A stretch of DNA of 64,000 nt from Mesorhizobium loti R88b (GCF_013170845.1 NZ_CP033367.1:3163001-3227000), one strand, 5' to 3'; shown: positions 55,701-63,597, counted from the stretch's first letter. The notes: generated from the letters alone by a model not told the origin. A program made the numbers and translations.

Positions 55701-56913
55701 CGATGCCGGCAATGCCGATCTCGCCCAGTTCGCCAGGCTCGGCAAGCTGCGGCAGCGAAGCGTCGAGGATGACGATCGAATAGGTCGGCAATGGCGCGCC
55801 GATGGTCACGGGACGATCCGGCGTCAATTCGCCCATCGTTGCCGTCACCGTCGCTTCGGTCGGGCCATAGGTGTTGAGGATCTTGCGGCCGGGCCTGGAC
55901 CAGCGCACCACCAGATTGTGCGGGCAGGCTTCGCCGCCGACCAGCAGCGTGCGCAGGCTGGGCACGTCAGATGTCATCGACGACAGCAGGGTCGGGCTGC
56001 AGGCCATGCAGGTGATGGCGTGGTGGCGCAGGAAATCGGCGAGCTCCTCGCCGACCAGCGGCATCTGGCCGGGCGCGGGCACCACGGTCGCGCCGGCAAC
56101 GAACGGCACCCAGATTTCTTCCGAGGAAAAGTCGAAGGCGATGGTCATGCCCTGGTAGACGCGGTCGCCGGGCTGGTAGCCGTAGGACGCGGCGGCGACG
56201 CGGATGAAGTTGACGAAGCTCTGGTGGCGGACGGCAACGCCCTTCGGCCTGCCGGTCGTGCCCGACGTGTAGAGGATGTAGCAGATGTCATCAGCCAGCC
56301 CCTTGTGCGGCTTCAGCGGCGCGTCGGACTGGGCTGATATTTCGGCGGCGGCGCTGTCGATCAACAGATGCGGTACCGGCAACTGGCCGGCGCGCGAGGC
56401 ATAGGTGGCGATGGTGACGATCAGGCTGACGTCGGCGTCTTCGATGATGAGCGCCATGCGCTCTTCGGGGAATGCGGTGGCCAGCGGCACGAAGGCAGCG
56501 CCGGCCTTCACCACGGCGAGCAGGGCGACATAGGTTTCGGCGGAGCGGTCGAGAATGAGCCCGACGCGGTCGCCAGGCTTGACGCCGCGCTTGGCCAGCA
56601 GGCGGGCGAACTGGTTGGCTCGGCTGTCCAGCTCCTGATAGGTCCAGCTGCGGCCCTCGGAAATCACCGCCGGCAATGTGGCGAAGGTTTCGGCAAACCG
56701 CTCGAAGACCTTGTCCAGCCGCTCGCCCGGCTGACCCGCCTTGGCGAAATCGGCGCCGGTCAGGATCTGGCCGTGCGCGGCGAGGGACCGCTGGGCGCTC
56801 CTTATAAGCGCGTCGACGGTTGCCAAACCATTTCCGGCCACCCCGGCCTCAGGCTCTTCGCCTGGTCGTGCCGTGTCCCTGTCGAGTGCTGATATATCGA
56901 GACCGTGATCCAT
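52789..56913 (-). CDS. Pls/PosA-type non-ribosomal peptide synthetase
   Basis: This protein of about 1374 residues has an adenylation domain (about 65-560; motifs L-Y-T-S-G-T-T-G-R-P-K-G, N-T-Y-G-P-T-E-A-T and Y-R-T-G-D-L-G). A carrier domain follows (D-D-L-G-A-N-S, phosphopantetheine Ser near 605). A large membrane part then has about six helices and three hexapeptide-like soluble domains (near 810-890, 1040-1130 and 1285-1370). This A-T-(TM-C)x3 layout is that of epsilon-poly-lysine synthetase (Pls) and related PosA enzymes; it lacks classical condensation and thioesterase domains. The adenylated amino acid cannot be read with confidence. It is the first gene of an operon with GNAT and PPTase. 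Confidence 0.92.
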   Translation of the reverse strand: MDHGLDISALDRDTARPGEEPEAGVAGNGLATVDALIRSAQRSLAAHGQILTGADFAKAGQPGERLDKVFERFAETFATLPAVISEGRSWTYQELDSRANQFARLLAKRGVKPGDRVGLILDRSAETYVALLAVVKAGAAFVPLATAFPEERMALIIEDADVSLIVTIATYASRAGQLPVPHLLIDSAAAEISAQSDAPLKPHKGLADDICYILYTSGTTGRPKGVAVRHQSFVNFIRVAAASYGYQPGDRVYQGMTIAFDFSSEEIWVPFVAGATVVPAPGQMPLVGEELADFLRHHAITCMACSPTLLSSMTSDVPSLRTLLVGGEACPHNLVVRWSRPGRKILNTYGPTEATVTATMGELTPDRPVTIGAPLPTYSIVILDASLPQLAEPGELGEIGIAGIGLAVGYLNRQDLTEQKFIADFVGLPNNPSKRIYRTGDLGRINDDGEIEYAGRIDTQVKIRGYRIELGEIEAVLLDQPEIAQAAVTTWEIEPGRVELVAYYAAKAGQPAISRADIAQVMKRRLPDYMVPSYLEELPAIPMTVSNKVDLRQLPKPTSTRLSADRAMVAPGNDDERFLADALAAVLKFEEVSVEDNFFDDLGANSLLMAHFCARVRTRKEWATTSMRDIYLYPTVARLAKHLAIPGEMTTATFEPVLTRRASNLVYWTCGMAQLSFYLAYSYVALWAINTGLNWVYDALDEPLQLYVRCVALSAGVFFGMSGFAVAAKWVLIGRWKAETFPIWGWRYYRFWVVKTLIRSAPVVLFRGSPLYSMYLRLLGTKLGHNAVIESRSVPVCTDLISVGANTILRKESMILGYRAQAGYIHTGPLTIGRDAFVGVGSTLDIDTSIGDGGQLGHSSSLQRGQSIPDGEHWHGSPAVPTTADYCKVRNVNPYQVRRFLYEALQLVGLFLLVTPLPLLFHTYWEYVGDDYEETIGLVAIGTTVTLFGYVALAFFAATVVPRVISLILKPGRTYTLYGFRYWLQTVSEFSSNSRVLGLLFGDSSAIVYYMQAIGWNLNKVVQTGSNFGSNQQHENPLLCEIGTGTMVSDGLFMINMHKSATAFRLEPTRIGERNYLGNNIYYPPDGRTGDNVLLGTKVMIPIDGPVRENVGLLGSPAFEIPRMVNRDKELIAGVDEADRRKRIPFKNRHNLVTILLFMATQWVVLFVTLAIWDRALNYYTEWAEVALFVAVILTSVIAIPFYIFVERASLGFRRLKPQITTVHDVAFWRHERHWKLADSPIVNLFAGTPFRPMILRLLGVKVGSRVYDGGANLTERSLVEIGDDVTLNEGSVIQAHSLEEGAFKSDYIRIGDGCTLGPSSFIHYGVVMGKGSMVDADSFVMKGEELEPNTIWRGNPAKLHRFVEPISDDGSRV

Positions 56914-57167
56914 TTCCAAAACTTCCCGTCCTATCGATACTGCGACAGGCACATCGTGCCGCCGCTGAAGCATGCATTGCCGGCTGTTCTGCCGCTGTTA
57001 ACCGTTGTTGATGGAGGCGGAATGACTGACGCTTCCAAAACGGAAGAATCCGCAACCGCGACCGGCAATCCCTGACCGCCTGACCCCTTTTTTGGCCGGG
57101 CACTCAACACAATCTCGACCGCGCCGTCTTCACATATTCCGGAACTGTCGCAGGGTGCTTATCCCAC

Positions 57168-57223
57168 ACGATCTTTTCACCAGTTTTTCCGAACTGTTGA
57201 ATATTGTTTCTGAAGTGTGTCTG
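57168..57223. repeat. 56-bp conserved intergenic repeat, copy 2
   Basis: It matches 11559-11614 at 50 of 56 positions in the same orientation. It lies in the gap (56914-57387) between the NRPS and the first DUF680 gene. No gene is visible in the rest of this gap. Confidence 0.7.
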
Positions 57224-57387
57224 GCGCTCCCGCCCATTGGCTGTTTCGGGAGCCCGCGACCGCGAGTTTCCGCTTTTTCAAAAAAATCTCACGACCCCCG
57301 GGAATAAAGCACGGCCCTTCCGGGTCTTGTCATCAGCGGGGCCAAAACGGCCCGCGTCCCGAAGAAACGAAACAAGGATTTTTGGAG

Positions 57388-57624
57388 ATGACCAAGCTCG
57401 CTCTCAGCGTGGCTGCGATGTTGCTTGCCTCGAGTGCTGCCTTTGCCGGCAGCGACCATTTCGAAGGCATCAACCAGCCTTCCGTCGACACCAATGTCAC
57501 GGCCTCGATCTCCTACACGGCACCTCAGAACGGCGCCAACACCAAAGTGACGGCCGGCGCCGACCAGACCTCGGTGCAGGACATCATCGCCCAGCACAAT
57601 CGCGACAGCCTCTGGGGCCGATAA
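57388..57624 (+). CDS. DUF680 small secreted protein
   Basis: This 78-residue protein has a signal peptide (M-T-K-L-A-L-S-V-A-A-M-L-L-A). The mature start G-S-D-H-F is shared with its neighbour. DUF680 is a family found almost only in Mesorhizobium. Function unknown; predicted to be periplasmic or exported. AAGGA lies 10 bases before the ATG. Confidence 0.8.
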   Translation: MTKLALSVAAMLLASSAAFAGSDHFEGINQPSVDTNVTASISYTAPQNGANTKVTAGADQTSVQDIIAQHNRDSLWGR

Positions 57625-57673
57625 GCACACTGCCGGCCTTCAACGCGTCTCTCAATAAACAGGATCCATCGCC

Positions 57674-57916
57674 ATGAAAAACTTCACTCTTACGGTTGCG
57701 GCCATTCTGTTGGCCACCACCGGCGCCTTTGCCGGCAGCGACCACTTCAACGCCGACAACCAGCCGTTTGCCGGTGTCGACAGCAACGCCACCGCTTCGA
57801 TCCCCTACACGGCGCGTCAGAACAAGGTCGGCACCAAGGTGAAGACCGGTGCCAGCCAGACCGCTCACCAGACTGATGCGGGCGAATTCGTCGGCCCGCC
57901 TGTTCCGGGCAACTGA
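57674..57916 (+). CDS. DUF680 small secreted protein, paralogue
   Basis: This 80-residue protein has the same layout as the gene 49 bp upstream: a similar signal peptide, then G-S-D-H-F-N, then an N-Q-P-F region, a conserved A-S-I-P-Y-T-A segment (A-S-I-S-Y-T-A in the first gene) and a T-K-V-K-T-G-A segment. This shows tandem duplication with divergence of the tail. A hairpin terminator follows. Confidence 0.8.
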   Translation: MKNFTLTVAAILLATTGAFAGSDHFNADNQPFAGVDSNATASIPYTARQNKVGTKVKTGASQTAHQTDAGEFVGPPVPGN

Positions 57917-57965
57917 GTTCGGGGGTCGCGACCTCCCTCGAGTCCCGACCCCATCCGCCATCAGG

Positions 57966-57994
57966 ACGGAGGGCCATGTGGCGTGGCCCTCCGT
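57966..57994 (+). terminator. Hairpin downstream of the DUF680 pair
   Basis: ACGGAGGGCCA pairs perfectly with TGGCCCTCCGT across a 7-base loop. There is no long T-run, so termination is likely but weak. Confidence 0.6.
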
Positions 57995-58055
57995 CACCCC
58001 AGAATGTCTCGCCTTCCGACTTTTGCCACCACCCGCAACCCACAGGAGACCACCC

Positions 58056-59027
58056 ATGTTCAGCATGACACGCCGCACACTGCTTGGATCAGCCGCCGCC
58101 GCTGCCGCTTTCGGCCTTGCCGGCAAGCTTGAATTCACCCGCCCCGCTCTCGCAGGGCTGCTGGTGGAGCCGACCGTTGGCTTCTACAAATACACGGTCG
58201 GCGACATCGAGGTGACCGCCATCTATGACGGCATCTGGAAGAAGCCGCACGACCCCGCCTTCATCAAGGATGTTTCCGTCGACGACACCAAGGCAGCGCT
58301 TGCCAAGGCGGGGCTGACCACCGATTTCATGCCCATTCCGCTCACCGTCGTGGTGCTGAAGATGGGCGGCAAGCTGATCATGATGGATGCGGGCTCGGGC
58401 GTCGGCCAGTGGCAGACCAATGCCACGCATCTGCCGGCCAACATGGCCGCCGCCGGCATCGACTACAAGGCGATCGACACCATCATGATCTCGCATTTCC
58501 ACCCCGACCATGTCTGGGGCCTGATGGAGAAGGGCACCAATGCGCCGGTGTTCCCCAATGCCGAGCTGATCGTCAACGCCACCGAATACAATTGGTGGAC
58601 CGACCCGAGCCGCCTCGCCAAGCTGCCCGAGGGCCGCAAGCCGGCAGGCAAGCGCATCGCCGACAACTTCCCGAAATGGAAGAACTGGAAGCTGGTTGAG
58701 GACGGCGCCGAAGTGGCGCCCGGCATCCAGATCATCGCGGCCCCCGGCCACACGCCGGGCCATTCGGTGTACCTGGCCAATTCCGGCAATGAGCAGCTGA
58801 TGATCTCGGCCGACACCATGTATGTGCCCGCCCTTCTGGCGCCGCATCCGGAGTGGCAGGGCAGCTATGACCAGGATGGGCCGACGGCCATCACCACGCG
58901 CCACAAGATCATCGACCGGGTGATTGCCGACAACATCCGCATTTCCGGTTCGCACTTCCCGTTCCCGGGCACCGGCGTCTTCGTCAAGGACGGCAATGCC
59001 TACGGCTTCACTCCCGTTCAGATTTGA
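58056..59027 (+). CDS. Tat-exported metallo-beta-lactamase-fold hydrolase
   Basis: This 323-residue protein has a twin-arginine motif M-T-R-R-T-L-L-G, a hydrophobic segment and cleavage after A-L-A. The metal site is H-F-H-P-D-H (near 145-155), with a later G-H-T-P-G-H and a D-T-M-Y region. It is a binuclear zinc hydrolase folded before export to the periplasm. The substrate is unknown. It is followed after 31 bp by a TPR-protein gene and may be co-transcribed with it. Confidence 0.9.
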   Translation: MFSMTRRTLLGSAAAAAAFGLAGKLEFTRPALAGLLVEPTVGFYKYTVGDIEVTAIYDGIWKKPHDPAFIKDVSVDDTKAALAKAGLTTDFMPIPLTVVVLKMGGKLIMMDAGSGVGQWQTNATHLPANMAAAGIDYKAIDTIMISHFHPDHVWGLMEKGTNAPVFPNAELIVNATEYNWWTDPSRLAKLPEGRKPAGKRIADNFPKWKNWKLVEDGAEVAPGIQIIAAPGHTPGHSVYLANSGNEQLMISADTMYVPALLAPHPEWQGSYDQDGPTAITTRHKIIDRVIADNIRISGSHFPFPGTGVFVKDGNAYGFTPVQI

Positions 59028-59058
59028 ACGGGTAACCCAAACCTAAGCGAGAAAGACA

Positions 59059-59538
59059 ATGAAACAATCCTTTTGGGGCAAGCACGCCCTTTACGGCCTG
59101 CTCGGCGCCATTGCGGTGCTGACTGTGGTTCCCGTCGCCACAATCATGCCGGCCTATGCGGTGGACGATATCGAAGGCGCGGATGCGCCCGACCTGACCG
59201 CCGTCCAGGCCAAGATCGCCGCCAAGGACTACAAGGGCGCGCTGGCCGATCTGCGTGAGCTGGCGCAGGACAACCAGCAGGCCGACGTCTACAATCTGCT
59301 CGGCTTCACGCTGCGCAAGACCGGCGACTTCACCACCGCGCTGACCTATTACAACAAGGCGCTGGAGCTGAAGCCCGACCACAAGGCGGCCCGCGAATAT
59401 CTGGGCGAGCTCTATGTCGAGACCGGCGACATGGACAAGGCCAAGGAGCAACTGGCTTCGCTGCAAAAGCTCTGCCCCGCCGGCTGCGACGAGCTTGCCG
59501 ACCTGCAGAAGGCCATCGACACCAAGGTGACGCAGTAA
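59059..59538 (+). CDS. Periplasmic TPR protein
   Basis: This 159-residue protein has a signal peptide (cleavage after A-Y-A, near residue 34). Two to three TPR units follow, with D-V-Y-N-L-L-G-F and Y-Y-N-K-A-L-E-L-K-P. Two Cys near the C-terminus (L-C-P-A-G-C) are also present. It probably docks partners in the periplasm, perhaps for the metallohydrolase. Confidence 0.82.
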   Translation: MKQSFWGKHALYGLLGAIAVLTVVPVATIMPAYAVDDIEGADAPDLTAVQAKIAAKDYKGALADLRELAQDNQQADVYNLLGFTLRKTGDFTTALTYYNKALELKPDHKAAREYLGELYVETGDMDKAKEQLASLQKLCPAGCDELADLQKAIDTKVTQ

Positions 59539-59665
59539 GGCGGTGACCCGTTTCCTCTCCCTCCGCAAAGCGGGGGGAGAGGTGGCTCGGCGAAGCCGAG
59601 ACGGAGTGGGGCGCCAACCCATCCAACCCTATCCCAGTCAGGGCGCTCGTGGCTGGCGCCCCATT
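59539..59665. repeat. REP-type palindromes
   Basis: Short inverted pairs CTCTCCCTCCGC/GCGGGGGGAGAG and GGCTCGGC/GCCGAG occur in series between the TPR gene and its terminator. This is typical intergenic repeat DNA of rhizobia; no gene. Confidence 0.5.
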
Positions 59666-59707
59666 GCCGGAGCCGGCACCTCTCCCTCGAGCCGGCTCCG
59701 GCCTTTT
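59666..59707 (+). terminator. Strong intrinsic terminator
   Basis: GCCGGAGCCGGC pairs perfectly with GCCGGCTCCGGC across a 13-base loop. CTTTTC follows. It terminates the metallohydrolase-TPR transcript. Confidence 0.85.
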
Positions 59708-59791
59708 CGAACAATCGACATTGCAGCGCCATTCGCGCGCGCCCGACCGGCGCGTGGCGCCTGCCTGTGCTAGAAAATTGGAGGCTGACCC

Positions 59792-60313
59792 ATGACACTG
59801 ACCGAAATCGACGCGAAGCTCACCGGCCTCGCCACGCAATACCACATCAGGGACGTGACCCTGCTTGCCGGCCGCCTGCTGATGTCCTTCATCTTCCTGC
59901 ATGAGGGCGTGACGCTGACCATCCATTTCGACGGCGCCGCCAAGGCGATGGCCGCGCAAGGCGTCGGCCTGCCGCTGTTTGTCGCCACCATCGCGTTGCA
60001 GCTGGGGGCAGGGCTCTCGGTGGCAACGGGCGTGCTGACCAGGCTGGGCGCCATCGGCCTCGGCTGCTTCTGCCTGGCAACGGCCACGCTGTTCCACACC
60101 AACTTCGCCAGCCAGAGCGAGCTGTTGAATTTCGAGAAGGACCTGGCGATCGCCGGCGGCATGTTCGTGCTGGCCGTCGCCGGCGCCGGAAGGATCTCGC
60201 TGGACTGGCTGCTGATGAAATACCTGCAACAGCGCCAGCGCGACAAGGAAATGGTGGCCGCGCTGCTTGCGGTGGAGAACGAGTTCACGGTGGATGTAAG
60301 GCTGCCGGTTTGA
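59792..60313 (+). CDS. DoxX-family membrane protein
   Basis: This 173-residue inner-membrane protein has four predicted helices and the family layout (R-L-L-M-S-F-I-F-L near 30, then a G-V-G-L-P segment and a second half with F-x-x-N-F). Members accompany thiosulfate:quinone or catechol oxidation or redox stress systems. The role is not determined here. A hairpin follows the stop. Confidence 0.85.
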   Translation: MTLTEIDAKLTGLATQYHIRDVTLLAGRLLMSFIFLHEGVTLTIHFDGAAKAMAAQGVGLPLFVATIALQLGAGLSVATGVLTRLGAIGLGCFCLATATLFHTNFASQSELLNFEKDLAIAGGMFVLAVAGAGRISLDWLLMKYLQQRQRDKEMVAALLAVENEFTVDVRLPV

Positions 60314-60320
60314 GGCGCCG

Positions 60321-60353
60321 GAGCGGCCTGCCTTGCGCATGGGCAGGCCGCTC
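60321..60353 (+). terminator. Hairpin terminator downstream of doxX-like gene
   Basis: GAGCGGCCTGCC pairs with GGCAGGCCGCTC across a 9-base loop. TAATT follows it. Confidence 0.65.
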
Positions 60354-60451
60354 TAATTGCCGACCTTTCAATATGCCGCTTGCTGGAACCATTTTGCTGG
60401 AACCAGACCGCACGCTCCGCATTCTGTTAGCAGCGGCTTAAGGAGGGTGTG

Positions 60452-61075
60452 ATGAAAGCGGTTTTGGCAGTGGTCGGCGGCTTCGTGCTGACCCTTGCGG
60501 TCTTCGCCAGCGGGCTGGCTTTCGCGGCCTGGCTGATTGTCGCCAAGCCCGTGCATCAGGCGAAGCCCGCCGACAGTGTCTCGCAGCTTTGGACCAAGGA
60601 CGCCCAGCCCGTGGACAAGACAGCACAAGGCCTGGAGCGCATGGCCGCCGCGCTGCCCGCGGCGCCGGACGCCGCCGCAAGGATGCAGGCGCCCGACCCG
60701 ACCAATACAGGCGCGGCGGCGCCCGACGAGGGCGAGCAGCAAGCCAGGCTGCCATCTGCCCATGTCAGCTGGTGCGCGGATCGCTACCGCTCCTACAATC
60801 CCGACGACAACAGCTACAGGTCCTTTAGCGGACAGCAGCGGCCCTGCGTATCGCCCTATCTCGACACCGTTGCGACCGACCCGGCCGCGCAGCAGCCCGC
60901 CGAAGTCGGCCCCGCCGAAGTCAGCTATGTCGAAGGCGGCGCCGCGCCAATGGTTGCGACAGCGGACCTTTCGGACGATCACGTCCAGTCCTGCTTCAGC
61001 CGCTACCGGTCCTACCGCCCCGAAGACAACAGCTATCAGCCCTATTCCGGTGGGCCGAGGCGCCAGTGCGAATAG
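60452..61075 (+). CDS. BA14K-family protein with two domains
   Basis: This 207-residue protein has an N-terminal membrane helix or signal anchor and a Pro/Ala-rich linker. Two BA14K-type units follow: W-C-A-D-R-Y-R-S-Y-N and, near the end, C-F-S-R-Y-R-S-Y-R. Each has a second Cys at its end (R-P-C and R-Q-C). BA14K was first described as a Brucella lectin-like immunogenic protein. The repeated domain is the main oddity. Start ATG 60452 follows AGGAGGG. Confidence 0.85.
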   Translation: MKAVLAVVGGFVLTLAVFASGLAFAAWLIVAKPVHQAKPADSVSQLWTKDAQPVDKTAQGLERMAAALPAAPDAAARMQAPDPTNTGAAAPDEGEQQARLPSAHVSWCADRYRSYNPDDNSYRSFSGQQRPCVSPYLDTVATDPAAQQPAEVGPAEVSYVEGGAAPMVATADLSDDHVQSCFSRYRSYRPEDNSYQPYSGGPRRQCE

Positions 61076-61189
61076 GGGGCGCCGCCTGCTTAGATCGCAC
61101 GCGATGACTGGCCATTTCGATCACGCAAATTTTTTGGATCAATCCCCCCAACCCGACGTTCATCCCTCGACCCAACCGGAGGAATGGAC

Positions 61190-61513
61190 ATGACCGACGA
61201 CCGCAACGACAAGATCCGCGACCGCGCCTACGCCATCTGGCAACGCGAAGGCGGCGCGCATGGCGACCACGACCGCCACTGGCACCAGGCCCAGATGGAG
61301 ATAGACCGCGAGTCTGCTCTGCCGCTGACCGCTGACGATGCGCTGCCGGAAACAAGCGAGATCGCCAGCACCGACGTGTTGGAGGTCGAGCAGCTGGCCG
61401 TGCGCACCGGCATATCGGGCGACGAGGCGCAGGAGCTGATCGACCGCCTGGGCAGCGACCGTGCCGCCACCGAACAAGCCGCGCGCAGCCTCAAGACCAG
61501 GCGCAAGTCCTGA
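61190..61513 (+). CDS. DUF2934-domain protein
   Basis: This 107-residue acidic protein has N-terminal I-R-D-R-A-Y-A-I-W and H-x-x-H-W-H-Q-A segments of DUF2934, then a helical tail. GGAGGA precedes the start. It is a soluble small protein of unknown role, 25 bp upstream of another small basic protein. Confidence 0.8.
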   Translation: MTDDRNDKIRDRAYAIWQREGGAHGDHDRHWHQAQMEIDRESALPLTADDALPETSEIASTDVLEVEQLAVRTGISGDEAQELIDRLGSDRAATEQAARSLKTRRKS

Positions 61514-61538
61514 TCGATCCTGGACAAGGGAGAGCGAG

Positions 61539-61688
61539 ATGATCCGCAAACTGAAGGACGGAAAATACCGGCTTTATTCGCGCAAGAAGGACGAGAAGAC
61601 CGGGAAGCGGCGCAACCTCGGCACGTTCGACAACCGCGAGGCGGCGGAGAAGCATGAGCGCGAGGTGCAGTATTTCAAGCGGCATTGA
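61539..61688 (+). CDS. Small basic protein, duplicated downstream
   Basis: This 49-residue Lys/Arg-rich protein starts MIRKLKDGKYRLYSRKKDEK. It is short but has a frame-shifted second copy about 900 bp away, so it is a genuine gene type. Basic charge suggests nucleic acid or ribosome contact; this is a guess. Confidence 0.7.
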   Translation: MIRKLKDGKYRLYSRKKDEKTGKRRNLGTFDNREAAEKHEREVQYFKRH

Positions 61689-61715
61689 GGGCCTCCGCAG
61701 CGCCTGATGTGCGGC

Positions 61716-62213
61716 TCATTCCTTGGCCGGCTCTTCATAGATGCCGATGATCAGCAGCCATGCGCCCGAAATTAGGAAGGCGAAGAGAACGATGGTTCCA
61801 AGGGCCGCTATGTAAAGGCCCACACTGCGTCCGAGAACCAGCAGAAACGCGCCGATGACTTCGGCGAGGTAACATACCGTGCCGCCCGCGAGCCGGGGCA
61901 CGGTCAGCCCGATGGAACTCATCCCCGACTTGATGGCGACGACATAGCCTCTGACAAAGATGAATGTCGCGACGAGCCACAGCAAAAGCCATTCGAGGCC
62001 GAGCGCCGGAAGATATTGACCGCCCAGAAGCGCCAGGCTGCATGCCATGAAAATCGCGCTGAAGCCCGACAGCATGTTGATGGCCCGGTTCTTGTGCGTC
62101 GTGTTGCGGACAATGCGTTCGGGATTGATCGAGATGGCGACGAAGATCAAACCCGCAAGCCCCGCCGCGCCGCCGCCCACCATGACGAAGAAATTAGTCC
62201 ATTGATCCAACAT
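61716..62213 (-). CDS. Integral membrane protein, unknown function
   Basis: This 165-residue protein has four to five hydrophobic segments (M-V-G-G-G-A-A-G-L-A-G-L-I-F near the start; L-L-L-W-L-V-A-T-F-I-F; L-I-S-G-A-W-L-L-I-I-G). No known family motif was identified. It points leftward and its stop lies 27 bp from the small basic protein's stop. Confidence 0.75.
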   Translation of the reverse strand: MLDQWTNFFVMVGGGAAGLAGLIFVAISINPERIVRNTTHKNRAINMLSGFSAIFMACSLALLGGQYLPALGLEWLLLWLVATFIFVRGYVVAIKSGMSSIGLTVPRLAGGTVCYLAEVIGAFLLVLGRSVGLYIAALGTIVLFAFLISGAWLLIIGIYEEPAKE

Positions 62214-62447
62214 GACTTGCCCCCTCGAGCTTCAGCCGGCTGGGTGGAGGCTAGCATAGGCGGGGTGGCGAACTCTATGGGGTGGGAGACGGCTGGGCGG
62301 GAGGGGGTTGTTTGGGCGACGGGTCCGGGGTCTTGCGGCTTGGCGGCGCCGAGCAACAGTCAAGACCCGGGGATCGGCGGATGACGTGAAGGGCAAAGGC
62401 CGATAGCCATGGGAAATTCTGATCGAGGTCAAATCCTGACTGGCGAG

Positions 62448-62530
62448 ATGATCCGCAAACTGAAAGGTAGAAAATACCGACTTTGTTCCGCAAGAAGGAC
62501 TAGAATACTTGGGGCAGAGATATCCCGTCT
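62448..62530 (+). pseudogene. Frameshifted second copy of the small basic protein gene
   Basis: The stretch starts ATGATCCGCAAACTGAAAGG and translates M-I-R-K-L-K-G-R-K-Y-R-L-C before a one-base loss in the CGCAAGAAGGAC run shifts the frame. In 61539-61600 the same run reads R-K-K-D-E-K. It is therefore a decayed duplicate. Confidence 0.75.
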
Positions 62531-63022
62531 ATCTAGCCCCCGAGGCACCTCGCATCGGCGCGATCTCGCTAGACAGGCTGGTGGCTGGCTAGTGCAGATC
62601 GCAGCGCGGCCGATATATCGTCGCTGCCACCCGATCCCCAGTGCGCCGGCCTTGGCGACGAGGCGCAATCCCTGCGCGGCACAGACCCTTACCGGCGCCA
62701 CCACCTGCGTATAAGAGCTTGGCGTCGAGATTTGCGCTGGTCACAGGTCGGTCGAAAGTTGCGCACCCCAAGATCGCGGCCGGCGAACTCGGCGTAGCCA
62801 AAGACCTTGCCGGCCGCCTTGCGTTGTTCGGCGATTGGATTCACTCACGTGTTCAAACGCCATCATTCCTCGCTATTACGCCCGCGATGCCGAATAAGAA
62901 TTTGTGTGCCTGTTGTAGTTAGGGCGTTGTCGCCGCTTCGCGGTTTTCTATAATCTGAATCCACTTGTCGCCGATTAACACCCTGCTACTATGTTTTCGG
63001 GTGGATTTTTGGGGGGGCGCAG
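62531..63022. other. Probable decayed region at an island edge
   Basis: Several short overlapping frames, none credible. Composition turns clearly AT-richer after about 62870. Weak peptide similarity to anything known was not found. Confidence 0.4.
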
Positions 63023-63544
63023 TTGGACGATTTGGATAAATTTGCCGCGATTTTAGGTCGCTTGCTGTTTAAAATATTTCGTCTCTATTTTGACTTTCTT
63101 GAGCGGCTGTCCAAGGCGATAGACCCAGATTACCGACGCCCTAAATTTCTGGACTTGTTAGTTAATGCTGCCGGAATCGAGCGGCAAAACGTTACGATTG
63201 ACGAAAGAATCAGAAAGATAGATTCGGCCCGCGAGAACCTTCAGGACGCCATTTCCGCAATTGATGAGCTTCGCGTTCAAGCTGACACCAACAAACGCGA
63301 TCTTACAGATGCGCTGAAGAGAATTGAAGACGCCGAGTACCAAAAACAAGTAATTGGTGAGGAGCTGAACGCTCTCAAGCAGGTGGCAGAAACCGACACA
63401 GCGGCGTTTCGCCGGATAGTCGGCTTACCCACTAAAGCAGATGTGTGGCGCGAGCGACTGCTCGGGTTTGGAAGCGGCGTTCTAGCATCAACTATAGCCT
63501 CGATAATATTCTTCGCAGCTATAAAGATTTTCCATGTTTCCTGA
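63023..63544 (+). CDS. Coiled-coil protein with C-terminal membrane anchor
   Basis: The frame starts with TTG (LDDLDKFAAIL) after a G-rich run. It has 173 residues, long helices with heptad-type spacing (about 60-125) and a hydrophobic C-terminal segment (A-S-T-I-A-S-I-I-F-F-A-A-I-K-I-F). Codon use is AT-richer than in the rest of the window. It lies 53 bp upstream of the DUF1837/HamA-like gene and may belong to the same defence locus. Confidence 0.6.
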   Translation: MDDLDKFAAILGRLLFKIFRLYFDFLERLSKAIDPDYRRPKFLDLLVNAAGIERQNVTIDERIRKIDSARENLQDAISAIDELRVQADTNKRDLTDALKRIEDAEYQKQVIGEELNALKQVAETDTAAFRRIVGLPTKADVWRERLLGFGSGVLASTIASIIFFAAIKIFHVS

Positions 63545-63597
63545 CCTCGGTGTGGCAAGCTAGGGTTCAGTGACCCTAGAGGAAGACCGTCAAAGTT

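Noticed and set aside
62641..62922. Plus-strand 93-residue frame
   Set aside because: No ribosome site and several competing frames; composition shifts within it.
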